Assembly: GCA_902705835.1 (NCBI GenBank)
Contig: CACSIN010000012.1
Span: forward strand, 181,346 to 245,345
DNA from: BD1-7 clade bacterium
GTDB taxonomy: Bacteria > Pseudomonadota > Gammaproteobacteria > Pseudomonadales > DT-91
Direction of reading: 5' to 3'
Length of the DNA: 64,000 nucleotides
Shown: one piece after another, positions 26,321 to 36,145 of the stretch
How the letters are laid out: each line of letters starts with the position of its first letter
How positions within the stretch are numbered: the stretch's first letter is position 1
Notes under the pieces: model-generated
What the model was told of the DNA's origin: nothing
Database searches by the model: none
Seen by the model: only the letters and a program-made list of their open reading frames with translations
Made by a program: the position numbers and the translations under genes

Positions 26321-26497
26321 GATACAAACTCCCGAAAACTGTCTTACATCACATACGACGAATATAACGCCGAACATTTTATGAGACATGATGTACCGAA
26401 AACTTTATACCTGCCTTCTGTATGGCGGAGGCTGGAAGTGTGGTGTTGACTATAGTCAATGTGATTTACAAGTGACCGGTAAGAGAACAAAAACCCT

Positions 26498-26833
26498 ATG
26501 CGTAAACCCGAGCCCTGGAACACCAATAACGAAAAAGCCCCAGACGCATCTGCCAAAAGCGATGGGCATCAAATACCATCCGCTGGAGCGCGATTGCGGC
26601 ATTGGAAGACATGGATTGCCTTAATTACGATAACCGCCGCAACACTTATGGGCTGGTATGCCATTTGGTCACTGCTCTTCATCTACTGGGTGGGGATTAG
26701 CATCCGCAACAAGGCTCTGTTCTTTGTAGAACCTATTGATAGGAAAGACTCACCCATTACCTTCTGGTCAACCGTAAGCTGCTGGCTGACGATCAGTATT
26801 CTAGGATTGCTTCAAGCAGCAGGCCTTTTCTAG
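26498..26833 (+). CDS. small membrane protein of unknown function
   Basis: 111 residues. The first 35 are polar and basic, then come two close hydrophobic helices (WIALITITAATLMGWYAIW, LLFIYWVGISI) and a third at the C-terminus (WLTISILGLLQAAGLF). I do not recognise a family. The weak start context leaves the exact start uncertain. Confidence 0.55.
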   Translation: MRKPEPWNTNNEKAPDASAKSDGHQIPSAGARLRHWKTWIALITITAATLMGWYAIWSLLFIYWVGISIRNKALFFVEPIDRKDSPITFWSTVSCWLTISILGLLQAAGLF

Positions 26834-27104
26834 CCGAAGGTGATTCAACTCACTACATAGCATCTACAACTTTGACACTAAAACTCTGGTTCCCCTCAAA
26901 CAAGTACCTCTGTGTGGTGCCAAAACTTGCGTAAGGCGGCTCTATGAATATCTCCACGCCACGCAGCAACGCCATCAACAGCTAGTGGATATCGTGCAAT
27001 TGCGATCAAACACGGCAGCGAAATATCGAAACCACAACACGATGCTGTGGTTCAGGTATAATGCCTGCCGCATTTTTATTCCCAAATAGACACCGGAATC
27101 CGTT

Positions 27105-27623
27105 ATGAACAAAGACATCAACTATCAGAATAACCCGCTACACGGGCTGGGCCTGAAAAGCATGTTGATCGAACTCATTGATCACTACGGTTTTGAAATT
27201 CTATTCGCCTATCTGGGCATCAATTGTTTTAAAACCAACCCAAGCATCGAATCCAGCGAGAAGTTTTTAAAGAAAACGGATTGGGCACGTGAAAAGGTTG
27301 AGTCATTTTACATGTACGAGTACAAGAATCTGCCACGTGCCTCACGGGAACAGTTTGAACTCCCTCCCCGCGACAGAATCGTGCCCAACGACCAAACACC
27401 GGGTGAACCGGCCGAACTGAGCTTAGAAGACGCTGAACGACTGCGAGAAAAACGTGCGAAAAAAGCAGCCGAACACCGCGGCGGCCAACGGGAGAGTAAC
27501 TCGCCTTACGGCCGAAGCGACAGAGACAGCAAACAACCCTACAAACAAAAGCCTCGCAGAGAGTCATCAGACGACAGTGGCGCGTCATCAACACCTGTCG
27601 ACCCGTGGGGAAAGTGGAAATAA
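27105..27623 (+). CDS. VF530/DUF2132 family protein with long disordered tail
   Basis: 172 residues. The first 75 match the VF530 family (DUF2132), a small helical DNA-binding-like domain: [26 protein letters not shown], written here in two overlapping motifs NNPLHGL and LIDHYGFE, then [22 protein letters not shown]. Typical members are about 75-90 residues. The remaining 100 residues are charged, rich in Arg, Lys, Ser and Glu, and probably disordered or nucleic-acid binding. Function of the family is not established. Confidence 0.82.
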   Translation: MNKDINYQNNPLHGLGLKSMLIELIDHYGFEILFAYLGINCFKTNPSIESSEKFLKKTDWAREKVESFYMYEYKNLPRASREQFELPPRDRIVPNDQTPGEPAELSLEDAERLREKRAKKAAEHRGGQRESNSPYGRSDRDSKQPYKQKPRRESSDDSGASSTPVDPWGKWK

Positions 27624-27713
27624 CTCTCACGTTTCAGTAATACGCTAGTATCGCCTGCCAGCATAGGCCGAAGCGAAGCGGAGGTCTTTATGCCTGGCCT
27701 TGTTCTGTGCCAG

Positions 27714-28037
27714 TTAGTGTACAAGCGCCGGCACCTTTGATTGAAGTATCTCGATTAGTTTTTCATCCATATATTCATAGTCATCTGGAATGTCTAACGA
27801 GATTATTTTTTGATCTCGAATTACTCGACCAAACTTACTGCTCAATTTCTTTTTATGGGCCTTTTCCATAACAAAGATAAAATCAGCCCACTCGATGTCT
27901 TCGACACTGACGTGAACCTCAGCATCGTTACTGATACCAGCTGAATATACTTCCCAGTCGTCTACGTTACTGAAGATTGCTTCAGCAGTTGGACTCCTCA
28001 GCTTATTCTTGCTGCATAGGAACAGTACTTTTTTCAT
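27714..28037 (-). CDS. low-molecular-weight protein tyrosine phosphatase-like
   Basis: 107 residues. The N-terminal P-loop CSKNKLRS contains the C8-x5-R14 signature after a MKKVLFL strand, followed by SPTAEAIF as in the LMW-PTP/ArsC fold. The short length resembles the small subfamily of LMW phosphatases of about 110 residues rather than classical enzymes of 150. The general-acid Asp-Pro pair near the C-terminus of classical enzymes is not obvious (LDIPDDYEYMD), so activity is uncertain. It is a single gene. Confidence 0.8.
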   Translation of the reverse strand: MKKVLFLCSKNKLRSPTAEAIFSNVDDWEVYSAGISNDAEVHVSVEDIEWADFIFVMEKAHKKKLSSKFGRVIRDQKIISLDIPDDYEYMDEKLIEILQSKVPALVH

Positions 28038-28240
28038 TCACTCTCCAAGAGCACAGAACAGCACGATACCAGAGTACTACTAACCGCTGAATAACAATCA
28101 AACCAAGACCCTTAGAAACTGCCCAGCGCTATAAACCTAAAGCACTGCGACAATACCTTCAAATAACAACACGCCTACCCGACACCTTGATTATTGGCTC
28201 ATCATATTCTTCTAGTAAAGAGTCTGCCGGTCGCCGCTAC

Positions 28241-28320
28241 CGTTCGCAACCGTTCACAACCGTTCACAACCGTTCACAACCGTTCGCAACCGTTCGCAAC
28301 CGTTCGCAACCGTTCGCAAC
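28241..28320. repeat. eight tandem 10-bp repeats CGTTCRCAAC
   Basis: Eight perfect head-to-tail units, R being G,A,A,A,G,G,G,G in order, with a partial unit (CGT) after. The 10-bp period places all copies on one face of the helix. It lies 145 bp before the O-methyltransferase start. The surrounding 28038-28464 gap has no other gene-like content. Confidence 0.95.
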
Positions 28321-28464
28321 CGTCTATTTCTCCACACCATAGTTTGCGCTTGCAAGCACCAACAATCGAATAGGCTAAGCAGCTTACTTCTATTTTCGGT
28401 CTAACCTAAGACGCACACAGCGATTGCTCTCTCGCATATTCGATCATTTTCACACGAGGCTGAC

Positions 28465-29163
28465 ATGAAAAAGAAAGAAACTCTCGATAAGGCGCACAAA
28501 GGCATTCTCAGCGTTAACCCCGACATCCATCAATACGTGCTAGACCATTCATTGCGTGAACACCCGGTGCTTCGGGAACTGCGTGACGTTACCTCTGCGC
28601 ACCCACGTGCCATCATGCAGATTTCACCCGATCAAGGTCAATTCATGGCCTTGCTTACTCAGCTAACCGGCGCAAAACGTTGTATCGAGCTCGGCGTATT
28701 TACCGGCTACAGCGCATTAGCCGTCGCTCTCGCACTACCCAGCGACGGATATATACTCGCCTGTGATATCGCTGAAGACACCACAGCGATCGCTCGCGAC
28801 TACTGGCAACGTGCCGATGTGAACCAAAAAATCGACCTGCATATCGGCCCCGCAACCGACACGCTCACTAACGCCATAAAAACAGGCGAGGCCGGCACCT
28901 ACGACATGGCTTTTATCGACGCTGATAAACCTGCCTATAACAAATATTATGAGCTTTGTCTTGAACTGCTGCGCCCAGGCGGGTTAATGATACTCGACAA
29001 CATGCTGCTATTTGGTGAAGTGCTGGAAGACTCTGTAGATGTACGCGATGAAGCGTCAGTTGTTGCCATTCGTGCGCTCAACAAAAAGATTCATGCTGAT
29101 GAACGAGTGGATATATCTCTGTTGAGTATTGCTGATGGTGTTTATCTGGTACGCAAACGATAA
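28465..29163 (+). CDS. class I SAM O-methyltransferase (CCoAOMT-like)
   Basis: 232 residues. It has the SAM motif I ELGVFTGYSALAVALALP (about residues 75-92), then DIAEDTTAIARDYW, and the metal-binding region MAFIDADKPAYNKYYE, LDNMLLFGEV, as in Mg-dependent catechol/caffeoyl-CoA O-methyltransferases. It is a soluble enzyme; acceptor is unknown. GAGG precedes the ATG. It is a single gene downstream of a 10-bp tandem repeat. Confidence 0.92.
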   Translation: MKKKETLDKAHKGILSVNPDIHQYVLDHSLREHPVLRELRDVTSAHPRAIMQISPDQGQFMALLTQLTGAKRCIELGVFTGYSALAVALALPSDGYILACDIAEDTTAIARDYWQRADVNQKIDLHIGPATDTLTNAIKTGEAGTYDMAFIDADKPAYNKYYELCLELLRPGGLMILDNMLLFGEVLEDSVDVRDEASVVAIRALNKKIHADERVDISLLSIADGVYLVRKR

Positions 29164-29256
29164 CGCCAAGGTTACGAGCGAATTTTTGAACATAACCTCT
29201 TCGTGTTATCACACTCTTATCTTACGGAGTGAATGTTCGATAGATGCATTCAAAAT

Positions 29257-29282
29257 ACAAGCCTGCTCATTGACAGGCTTGT
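29257..29282. terminator. hairpin between convergent genes
   Basis: Perfect 9-bp arms ACAAGCCTG (about 29257-29265) and CAGGCTTGT (29274-29282) with an 8-base loop. A TTTT follows on the minus strand, so it fits the lipoprotein gene best. Confidence 0.5.
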
Positions 29283-29316
29283 ATGTCGATTGACGTGCAT
29301 GCATGGACGAACGAAA

Positions 29317-30702
29317 TTAATCGTCGTAGAAAACCACTACATTGCCGTCGCCATCCATTGCTTGGGTGGTTCCTGCTGCGGTTGCATCCGTTTTCCATAA
29401 TTCGTCGAGATCATCATCATCCGAATCACATGAAAAGAAGGCGTAATTACCCAATGTCGTAACAAAATAAGAACTGCCATTCATCGTCGTTAATTCAGAG
29501 GTTCCTACCTCGGTGCCATCAGACACATAGATTTTATAGTAGCCAGTTCCTGACACAGAGATCAGCAGTTTATTGCCCAGTGCGGCGATACTTCTTACAT
29601 TTTCAAAACGCTTGATTAAGGCAGTACCAGCTTTCGTTCCATCGGTTTTCCACAACGCTTCACCGGTTGCGTCAGACGCATAAAAATACGCTGTATTACC
29701 AATAATGGTAAACTCAGAAAGCTGTGCATTGTTTTGCGGATAAATGTCAACCAACGAAAAGGTGCCCGCTTCAGTACCATCAGAGCGCCACAACGTATTG
29801 CCATCGGTACCGTTAGTTGCTTCAAATAACATCACGTCATTTAACACAATCATGTTATCAATACGCGCTTCGCTGTATGCAAACTCCGATGTGTTCGGGT
29901 TTGGGTTGATATCTTTAACCAGAGACGTGCCAGCCTCAGTACCGTCTGTTTTAAACAACGAGAATGAATGCTCGCCGCTAGCGACGTCATTGCCGTCAGT
30001 GGCTTCAAAAAATAGCGTATCGTTAAGGATTGCAAACTCACTGGGTGCCGAACCACTGCTACCGGGGCGAAGATCAAAAAGTTGAGCCGTGCCGTCAACC
30101 GTTCCATCAGTAACGTGCAGCTCGTTCCCTTGGCCACTGTAGGTAGCAAAATACAATTTATCGTTGAATGCTATCCACTGCGAAATACCGGTGCCGCCGT
30201 TATCGCTGCGTAGATCTTTGAAAAGCTCAGTGCCTGCCGCTGTGCCATCGGATATCCAAATCGCTCCACCGACAACCGTATCTTGTGATGCACTGAAGTA
30301 AATCTTGCCGTTCAGGGTTTTGAAAGCGCGTGGATTTCCGTCTTTACCCATGCCGATATCTTTCAGTAATTGAGTACCTGTAGTGGTGCCATCTGTTACC
30401 CAAAGCTCTCGACCATTAACGCCATCATCAGCGCTAAAAAAGTAATTGCCGTTCAATTGTTCAGGGGATTCTGAGATACCCGCGTCACTACTGCCAGCAG
30501 GATTAATATCCGCTAACAGGTGTACTTCACCTTTGCTGTTGATCACATAAGGTTCAAAATCCAGTGGTAATGTATCAGCGCCACTCAATGTTAAAAAGCT
30601 GATCTCAACCGGATCCGCTTTCGGTGCTTCCACTTCTGGCACGCAGGCTGGTAGCAATAAACCCGCAGTAATGGCCAACGTTAGTTTGTGTAAATGATGC
30701 AT
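29317..30702 (-). CDS. ELWxxDGT-repeat lipoprotein
   Basis: About 461 residues from ATG 30702 (GGGGGA upstream). A lipoprotein signal (LTLAITAGLLLPAC) is followed by eight beta-propeller-like repeats carrying the pattern ELWxxDGTxxGT: GRELWVTDGTTTGT, AIWISDGTAAGT, ELHVTDGTVDGT, FKTDGTEAGT, LWRSDGTEAGT, LWKTDGTKAGT, IYVSDGTEVGT and LWKTDATAAGT. The family is common in marine and myxobacterial genomes as a surface or periplasmic protein of unknown function. It is a single gene. Confidence 0.9.
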   Translation of the reverse strand: MHHLHKLTLAITAGLLLPACVPEVEAPKADPVEISFLTLSGADTLPLDFEPYVINSKGEVHLLADINPAGSSDAGISESPEQLNGNYFFSADDGVNGRELWVTDGTTTGTQLLKDIGMGKDGNPRAFKTLNGKIYFSASQDTVVGGAIWISDGTAAGTELFKDLRSDNGGTGISQWIAFNDKLYFATYSGQGNELHVTDGTVDGTAQLFDLRPGSSGSAPSEFAILNDTLFFEATDGNDVASGEHSFSLFKTDGTEAGTSLVKDINPNPNTSEFAYSEARIDNMIVLNDVMLFEATNGTDGNTLWRSDGTEAGTFSLVDIYPQNNAQLSEFTIIGNTAYFYASDATGEALWKTDGTKAGTALIKRFENVRSIAALGNKLLISVSGTGYYKIYVSDGTEVGTSELTTMNGSSYFVTTLGNYAFFSCDSDDDDLDELWKTDATAAGTTQAMDGDGNVVVFYDD

Positions 30703-30968
30703 AAATCCCCCTAATCTATTGCACAATTGCAGTAGGGGATTCTAACTGAACAGGGTGGAAAAGCACGTGTAAGGTTATGGATGACAGATTTACAAAGAGA
30801 ATTTATCACCCAATTGCGCAAGTGATCGGTCAGTCGAATTGAGTATCAGAACCTCCTAGGCTACGACTAAGCTGCCGTGTTGGATTTCAACTGGGCACGT
30901 AGCATCGACGGAAAGCTTTTACCTAATACGCTGACATATAAACACTACTCCAACACTCGTAAGCGGTT

Positions 30969-33900
30969 TCACCTATCCTTTTCCTTAGGCAATCGAAGAC
31001 GTAGATCCAACACATGAACAACTAGCGAAACGGCGCCTCCCATAGTTTGCTCAACACGCACAGCCTCTTCGCGAAGAAGCAACACTAGCTCATCTAATCC
31101 AATAAATTTATTGCTTTCAGGGTGCCGCCACTGCCGGTCTTTAGCCAAAGTTATAAGCAAGCACCCTGATCGACTATTCTCGGCTGCCATATACTTTTTG
31201 ACCAATTGATTTTTGATTGTGTCTCGCAAATCAAGGGCTGTTCTACGATCTGCGAGTTTAAGTTCAATTACAGCTTGGTAATCAGATGCTTCTGAGCGCA
31301 GGCGAATATCAATCTCTTTCTCATCAGCAGTAACTGTTTCTTGATCGACGGTATAAAGTCCATTCGAGATATTATCTAGTTCCCTAGCAATTTCTCGACG
31401 CATAAGCCTTTCAAGAGAAATATCCGCCCAAGTCTCCCACGGAGACAGCTCTTGTAACAAAAAATCATCAAGGTCAGTTAAACGGTCTTTTAATAGAGCA
31501 AACATCATCTCATTCGTCATAACAGGTGATTCTCCCGTTTTATCCAATGCTATGGCTTGCTCGTCATCCAACACTGCTGAATCAATTTCTTGGGCCCGCT
31601 GCTCTTCAGCAATAATAAGAGCACGATCCCTAAAATGGGACCACACGGGATCATCAGCCATCTCCAACTTGGCAGCCCAACCGTCCTCACCTCTCAAATT
31701 AAGTAGTGCATTAACAATTTCGTTTCTCACGCCCTGAGCATTATCTCTCACACCCGGTGAATATACACCTTCATGTTCGATATCATCTTCAGGCCGTATA
31801 TGACGATAGGCAAGGCGGCAAAGTCTTAGAAGTAATTCCGGTGTAAATAAGCTATTCGTTAAATTTACTGCGCCGGAACGATTATCGAAAAGCTCTCCAA
31901 ATAATATAACCGCTCGACTATCTGCTTTTGGTTCGACAGCACGGATATGCTCCTCAAGCAGGTTGATACCAGCATCAGGCGCTAGCCGCATAACGACCGT
32001 CAACCAAATTAAAACCAGCCGCCTTGGAAGGTTACCGTCAAAATTCTCATGTGCGATCACCAGTAAAGACGTATGTATGTCTTCTGATCCGTGTATTAGC
32101 AAGATATCCAGAACGTGACGAAGACGTTCAGCACCCGCCTCATTGCTGCTGGCATGGCTCACTTTCCCATAATTACCTTCCAACCATGCTCGAACCCGAG
32201 GAAGAATAACTGCAACAACAAGTTCAGATTCACGGCCTATGTTTTGCAGCAACATAAAATGATTATGCATACTCGCATCACGCGCTAACTCCCAGCTCAA
32301 CTCTTCACCTAGAACGTTTTCGACAACACTTGGGTAGGCAGTAACAAGGCCCTCAATCCAAATCGGCAATCCACCGAGTTTTACAAGTGCAAATTTTGCC
32401 GCAAGCTCAGCCTCATCTTCTGTTAGCTTCGTCGCCCATGTAGAGTCTTCAGCCTCGGCATAAATCGCAGTAATACCTAAACCCCAACGTACTAACGATG
32501 TATTGCGCTCTGCTTCAGGTCTTTGACTGGTAGGAACAGGGTGTTCTTGTCGCCACATTTTCATCAATTCATGCCGCAAACAATCAGCGGTTTCTTTGCT
32601 GAAGTACCCTTCGATGAAAAGTCGGTTCCAATCTGATTCCCGACAGCTTTCACTATCTTGACTCATTACTCGCCATAGATCCCAAACGGTGTTTCCGCTA
32701 TTTTCAAGAGAAAATGCCGTCCCAGGGTGTTCACTGACCTCTCGCCAAAACTGGATCCAACTGTCCTTATCAATTTTTTTCTGGGATTCCACCTGCGCCT
32801 TTTGCTCAGAGTGTTCCTTCTCCCAACGCGCAAGTTGATCTGAGTTCTTTGGGGGCTTCAATCGTTCATCAATAACAGTACAAAGAGAGGATTGATCCAC
32901 AACCAATTTCTTCAGCCCTTCAACGTACGCCCTCCAGTTTTCGCTATTCGGTGCAAGGTATATTGCTGCCTCTAATAGCATGGCTCGATCCTCAACAGTA
33001 CGTGCTGTATCGTTGAGAGCTTCTCTGACCCAAAGAAGGTCTCGCTCAGTTTGAAACTCAACAAAACCACCGCTCGATATAAGCCTTAGAAATCGCAGCC
33101 AAGGATCAGCAACATAATTAAGCGATTGCATGAAAGCATCATCGGCAAAAACTAATCGAGCATTCTGTTCGGCAGTAAGGTTTATAAAACTCTTATTAAG
33201 CGTTTTGAATTCATCTGTGTGACTGTTTTCACGGTTGAATAAACGCATAGCGAGAATGCTAGCACGCAACCAGTCATCGTATTTATCCACGTTCAGCCCA
33301 CGAATACACACGGCAGCTAACGCATCACTATAGTAAGAATGATCACTAACAATCTCTGGCCAATTATCACTCCAGCGAAGCCCTGCGGAAACGAGCTTAG
33401 CCAACCCTTCCCGAAGTTCAACAAGGTTCGATGAATCAAGATCAGCATTCGCAATTATACGGGAAAGCTGCCATGTCAGACTTCCGACTTTGTTCTTCTT
33501 TTCCTCCTTCAGCCACCATAAAATCTTGCAGAGCTGCTCAATGGAAAGGTTATGTGGAAACATGCTTAAAATAGCTTCTCTCGCAATGTCTTCACCCCAA
33601 CAATCATCTTGATCGGCCATCGCATTTGCAATTGCGTTTAAGCGTGGGTCGCCAAAGGCAACCATCGCATCAAGCGCTAAAACACGTTCTGTTATGGATG
33701 CGCCTAAATTGCATGCTACTTCATAGGCAATATCCGCGCATTTACTCATACGCCCTGCTTCAATGAGGCTGAGAACCATCTGCCTAACATCAGGGTTCTC
33801 TATACCTTGATTCCAAAGCTGACTAACCTCACAGGCCAGTTCATGTGTAGCAAATCGGCGGATTTGAATATTTTGAACCCTTAACCCACGCCAACCGCCC

Positions 33901-35273
33901 TTCCCAAAACGTTCAACATAGGCTCGAAGGGTTTGACTACGCTGTATTGGAGTCAAGGATTCAGGGTCACCTTCATTAAAAAGAACAGCCGGTTCATTAT
34001 CTCGTAATAGTTCGAATATGCCATCTTCAGTCAGTGCCAGCCAAGCAGCAATAGCCCTTTTAGAAGGTCGGGCGATTAACCGACCATAAGTTTCAGCGAA
34101 CAGAAGTCGTTTAAGTGCACGAAAAGGCATACTTTTTTTGCGAAGTACTTGAAGACGTCGTGCAGCAAGGTACTCGACAACCGAGCGATGATGAAAACGT
34201 ACACGCCCATACGAAGCAAACCCAAATAAGGGTCGCTCAAGTAATGCTTTCCGTTCGCTCTGAGTCCAGTCTGATAAAATAATCGCGGGGTCGAGGGCTT
34301 CATCACCTTCAATATCATCAAACTCTGCACTATGTCGAATCGTTAAACGGCGGGTCATCAGCATTGCCAATGATAATCGGCTGGCACCCTCAATAGCTTT
34401 GTCTATCGACAGTTCAGCAGGTTCGAGCCTATCTTCTCGGGGCTGTAGTTTGACTCGAACATTCGTAGCGACTTGATCACGGTGAGTTCGAATACTTCTA
34501 TGCGTACGCCAATCTGAGCAAAGCTCAATCAAATCCTGCGGGCGCCGTGCAAATGCCTGCGCATTGCGCCTCTGTAAATCACTCAATAATACATTAGGGT
34601 CGTTTACACCCTGCCCCGATGCAAATTCCAGTATCTGTGGATCTGATAGCGGCATAAGCGCTACCGTAAGCCAATCAGCAGGTTGTTTTTCGACTGTATT
34701 GGCTGCGTTTGAACTGTCGTTCTCATGCATTGCAATCGCTGCAAACGTCTCGCCATTCAAGCTCTTTTGTGGAGGTGAGGGCACAGGTAATAAACTTCGA
34801 ACAAGTCCCTGATCAAAGGTTATCGGCCTTGTAGTTATAATTATCCGAACTCGACTGAGTTGATTTTTGATAGTTTTTTTCAGCTGATTAAGCGCTAATT
34901 TAAACGACCCTGCACTCAATTTCAGTTCGTCAATTGAATCAAGAAAGAACGTTGCTACTTCCGATTGTGATGATAGCCATACGTCCAGTCGGTTTTCTTC
35001 ATCGTCATCAAGCATGCTTCTTAAATCTGTTGAAGCCAACGTCGATAATTCAAGGAAGAATGAGGGCTCGCCAGTATCCCACAAGCGTTTAGCTTGCTCA
35101 CGGCATTCATGCGTTTTACCTGCTCCAGCTTCTGAAATTAAAAGCACTCGTTTCGATTGCAGCAGGCCTTCCCACGTCATACCGTTTGAATACCCAAGAC
35201 GTTCTAACGACAACAGCTCACTAATTTCACCTAACTCGCCATCTTGTATGTTCTGAAATGTTCTATCGACCAT
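30969..35273 (-). CDS. NACHT-like STAND ATPase with C-terminal PD-(D/E)XK nuclease-like domain
   Basis: 1434 residues. An N-terminal NACHT-type P-loop NTPase carries Walker A SEAGAGKT (47-54), Walker B ATFFLDSIDEL (107-117; NACHT-like double acid) and sensor RIIITTRP (143-150). About 900 helical residues follow, resembling a repeat array. The last 120 residues contain D1322 in EIDIRL, E1337-x-K1339 in VIELKLAD and QLVKKYM (Q1356 to Y1361), the layout of PD-(D/E)XK nucleases of the Mrr/NucS type. Avs and bacterial NACHT antiphage proteins share NTPase, sensor repeats and effector, but usually with an N-terminal effector; here it is C-terminal. It is a solitary gene with a strong palindrome before it. 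Defence is inferred from architecture. Confidence 0.8.
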   Translation of the reverse strand: MVDRTFQNIQDGELGEISELLSLERLGYSNGMTWEGLLQSKRVLLISEAGAGKTHECREQAKRLWDTGEPSFFLELSTLASTDLRSMLDDDEENRLDVWLSSQSEVATFFLDSIDELKLSAGSFKLALNQLKKTIKNQLSRVRIIITTRPITFDQGLVRSLLPVPSPPQKSLNGETFAAIAMHENDSSNAANTVEKQPADWLTVALMPLSDPQILEFASGQGVNDPNVLLSDLQRRNAQAFARRPQDLIELCSDWRTHRSIRTHRDQVATNVRVKLQPREDRLEPAELSIDKAIEGASRLSLAMLMTRRLTIRHSAEFDDIEGDEALDPAIILSDWTQSERKALLERPLFGFASYGRVRFHHRSVVEYLAARRLQVLRKKSMPFRALKRLLFAETYGRLIARPSKRAIAAWLALTEDGIFELLRDNEPAVLFNEGDPESLTPIQRSQTLRAYVERFGKGGWRGLRVQNIQIRRFATHELACEVSQLWNQGIENPDVRQMVLSLIEAGRMSKCADIAYEVACNLGASITERVLALDAMVAFGDPRLNAIANAMADQDDCWGEDIAREAILSMFPHNLSIEQLCKILWWLKEEKKNKVGSLTWQLSRIIANADLDSSNLVELREGLAKLVSAGLRWSDNWPEIVSDHSYYSDALAAVCIRGLNVDKYDDWLRASILAMRLFNRENSHTDEFKTLNKSFINLTAEQNARLVFADDAFMQSLNYVADPWLRFLRLISSGGFVEFQTERDLLWVREALNDTARTVEDRAMLLEAAIYLAPNSENWRAYVEGLKKLVVDQSSLCTVIDERLKPPKNSDQLARWEKEHSEQKAQVESQKKIDKDSWIQFWREVSEHPGTAFSLENSGNTVWDLWRVMSQDSESCRESDWNRLFIEGYFSKETADCLRHELMKMWRQEHPVPTSQRPEAERNTSLVRWGLGITAIYAEAEDSTWATKLTEDEAELAAKFALVKLGGLPIWIEGLVTAYPSVVENVLGEELSWELARDASMHNHFMLLQNIGRESELVVAVILPRVRAWLEGNYGKVSHASSNEAGAERLRHVLDILLIHGSEDIHTSLLVIAHENFDGNLPRRLVLIWLTVVMRLAPDAGINLLEEHIRAVEPKADSRAVILFGELFDNRSGAVNLTNSLFTPELLLRLCRLAYRHIRPEDDIEHEGVYSPGVRDNAQGVRNEIVNALLNLRGEDGWAAKLEMADDPVWSHFRDRALIIAEEQRAQEIDSAVLDDEQAIALDKTGESPVMTNEMMFALLKDRLTDLDDFLLQELSPWETWADISLERLMRREIARELDNISNGLYTVDQETVTADEKEIDIRLRSEASDYQAVIELKLADRRTALDLRDTIKNQLVKKYMAAENSRSGCLLITLAKDRQWRHPESNKFIGLDELVLLLREEAVRVEQTMGGAVSLVVHVLDLRLRLPKEKDR

Positions 35274-35351
35274 TGTCTCTCTCTGAAACGATCTAAAACG
35301 ATTAGGCTAAGACTTGTATCCAAATGCTCGCCAACTGAACCTACCGAAGTC

Positions 35352-35369
35352 GACACAAAATTTTGTGTC
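35352..35369. promoter_or_regulatory. perfect 18-bp palindrome upstream of the NACHT-like gene
   Basis: GACACAAAATTTTGTGTC is an exact palindrome 79-96 bp before the start at 35273. ATATGCATAT (35377-35386) is a second short palindrome next to it. This is typical of an operator. No regulator gene adjoins. The remaining 35274-35620 shows no gene. Confidence 0.6.
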
Positions 35370-35625
35370 ACATCAGATATGCATATATGACCATTAAACA
35401 CCGTAATGTCATCGCCTCCATTTTTCAAGACGGGTTGTTGCCAAAAATTAACACAACAAATATACCTAGAAATTATTAGGCAGTTAATTCGAAAAATATT
35501 TTTCACTATATCTAACCAAAACAACCGCGCAGATTGGATCGAAATTGTAAATTTACTGTTTGCTCCTAACACTCGGCATGAAAGCTAGGCTAAGCCCAGC
35601 CTGAGTCACCCAAACTTCAGACAAT

Positions 35626-35651
35626 AAAAAAGGCGCCAAAGCGCCTTTTTT
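35626..35651. terminator. bidirectional rho-independent terminator
   Basis: AAAAAAGGCGC (35626-35636) and GCGCCTTTTTT (35641-35651) form a perfect stem flanked by A and T runs, terminating in both directions. It is closely similar to the terminator at 37977-38000. Confidence 0.8.
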
Positions 35652-35671
35652 ATTCAACCTAAAAAACCAAT

Positions 35672-36115
35672 ATTAGGTTCCATAAACCTTCTGTGCTGGA
35701 ACTTCTTTCGCCAGCAACTGCTCAATCGCATCGCCAACTTCAGCCGGTTCCCAACGCGCGCCTTTATCGACACCTTCGGTTGAACGCCAGCCATCAGCGA
35801 TAGAGATTTTACCGCCTTCGGATTCAAAGATACGGTCGGTAATGGTCGCATCAGTTGATGCCTAAGTAAGCGATCAATGAAGAGACGTTTTTGGTGCCCT
35901 GTAGTCGAAGCTGTCGTCTTCAGGGCAGCCATGCGGGTTGCCATTTCTCTTACGATATCAAAGCACCGACACCCGCTTTAGCGGTTTCGTAGCCTGATGA
36001 CTGATAGAGCTTTTCAAGCCAGCATCAGAGTAACGTTGATGGTGAACCTCACTGCCGCACGCGAGCGTTGCACAGCGCCTGAGCCTTGCAGAAATGGCTT
36101 TGCCATCAGTAGAAC
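35672..36115 (-). pseudogene. broken duplicate of the 3' part of the ipdF-like SDR gene
   Basis: Compared with 38021-38580, this stretch repeats the C-terminal coding part of the SDR gene, including 69 identical consecutive bases (35767-35835 against 38115-38183). Single-base insertions and deletions break the frame several times, for example in the TTGATGCC against TTGAGCC and GCGCAGCC against GGGCAGCC comparisons. Similarity weakens beyond about 35945 and fades by 36115. No start or N-terminal half exists. It shares the downstream terminator with the intact copy. The open frame 35654-35944 is produced by these lesions and is not a gene. Confidence 0.85.
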
Positions 36116-36145
36116 TAACTAGCTTTAAAGCTTGCAACGAAAAGT

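Noticed and set aside
28241..28320. CRISPR array
   Set aside because: Units are only 10 bp with no spacers, and no cas genes are present.
35654..35944. A 96-residue gene
   Set aside because: The DNA is a broken duplicate of the SDR gene end at 38021-38290; the open frame arises from indels.
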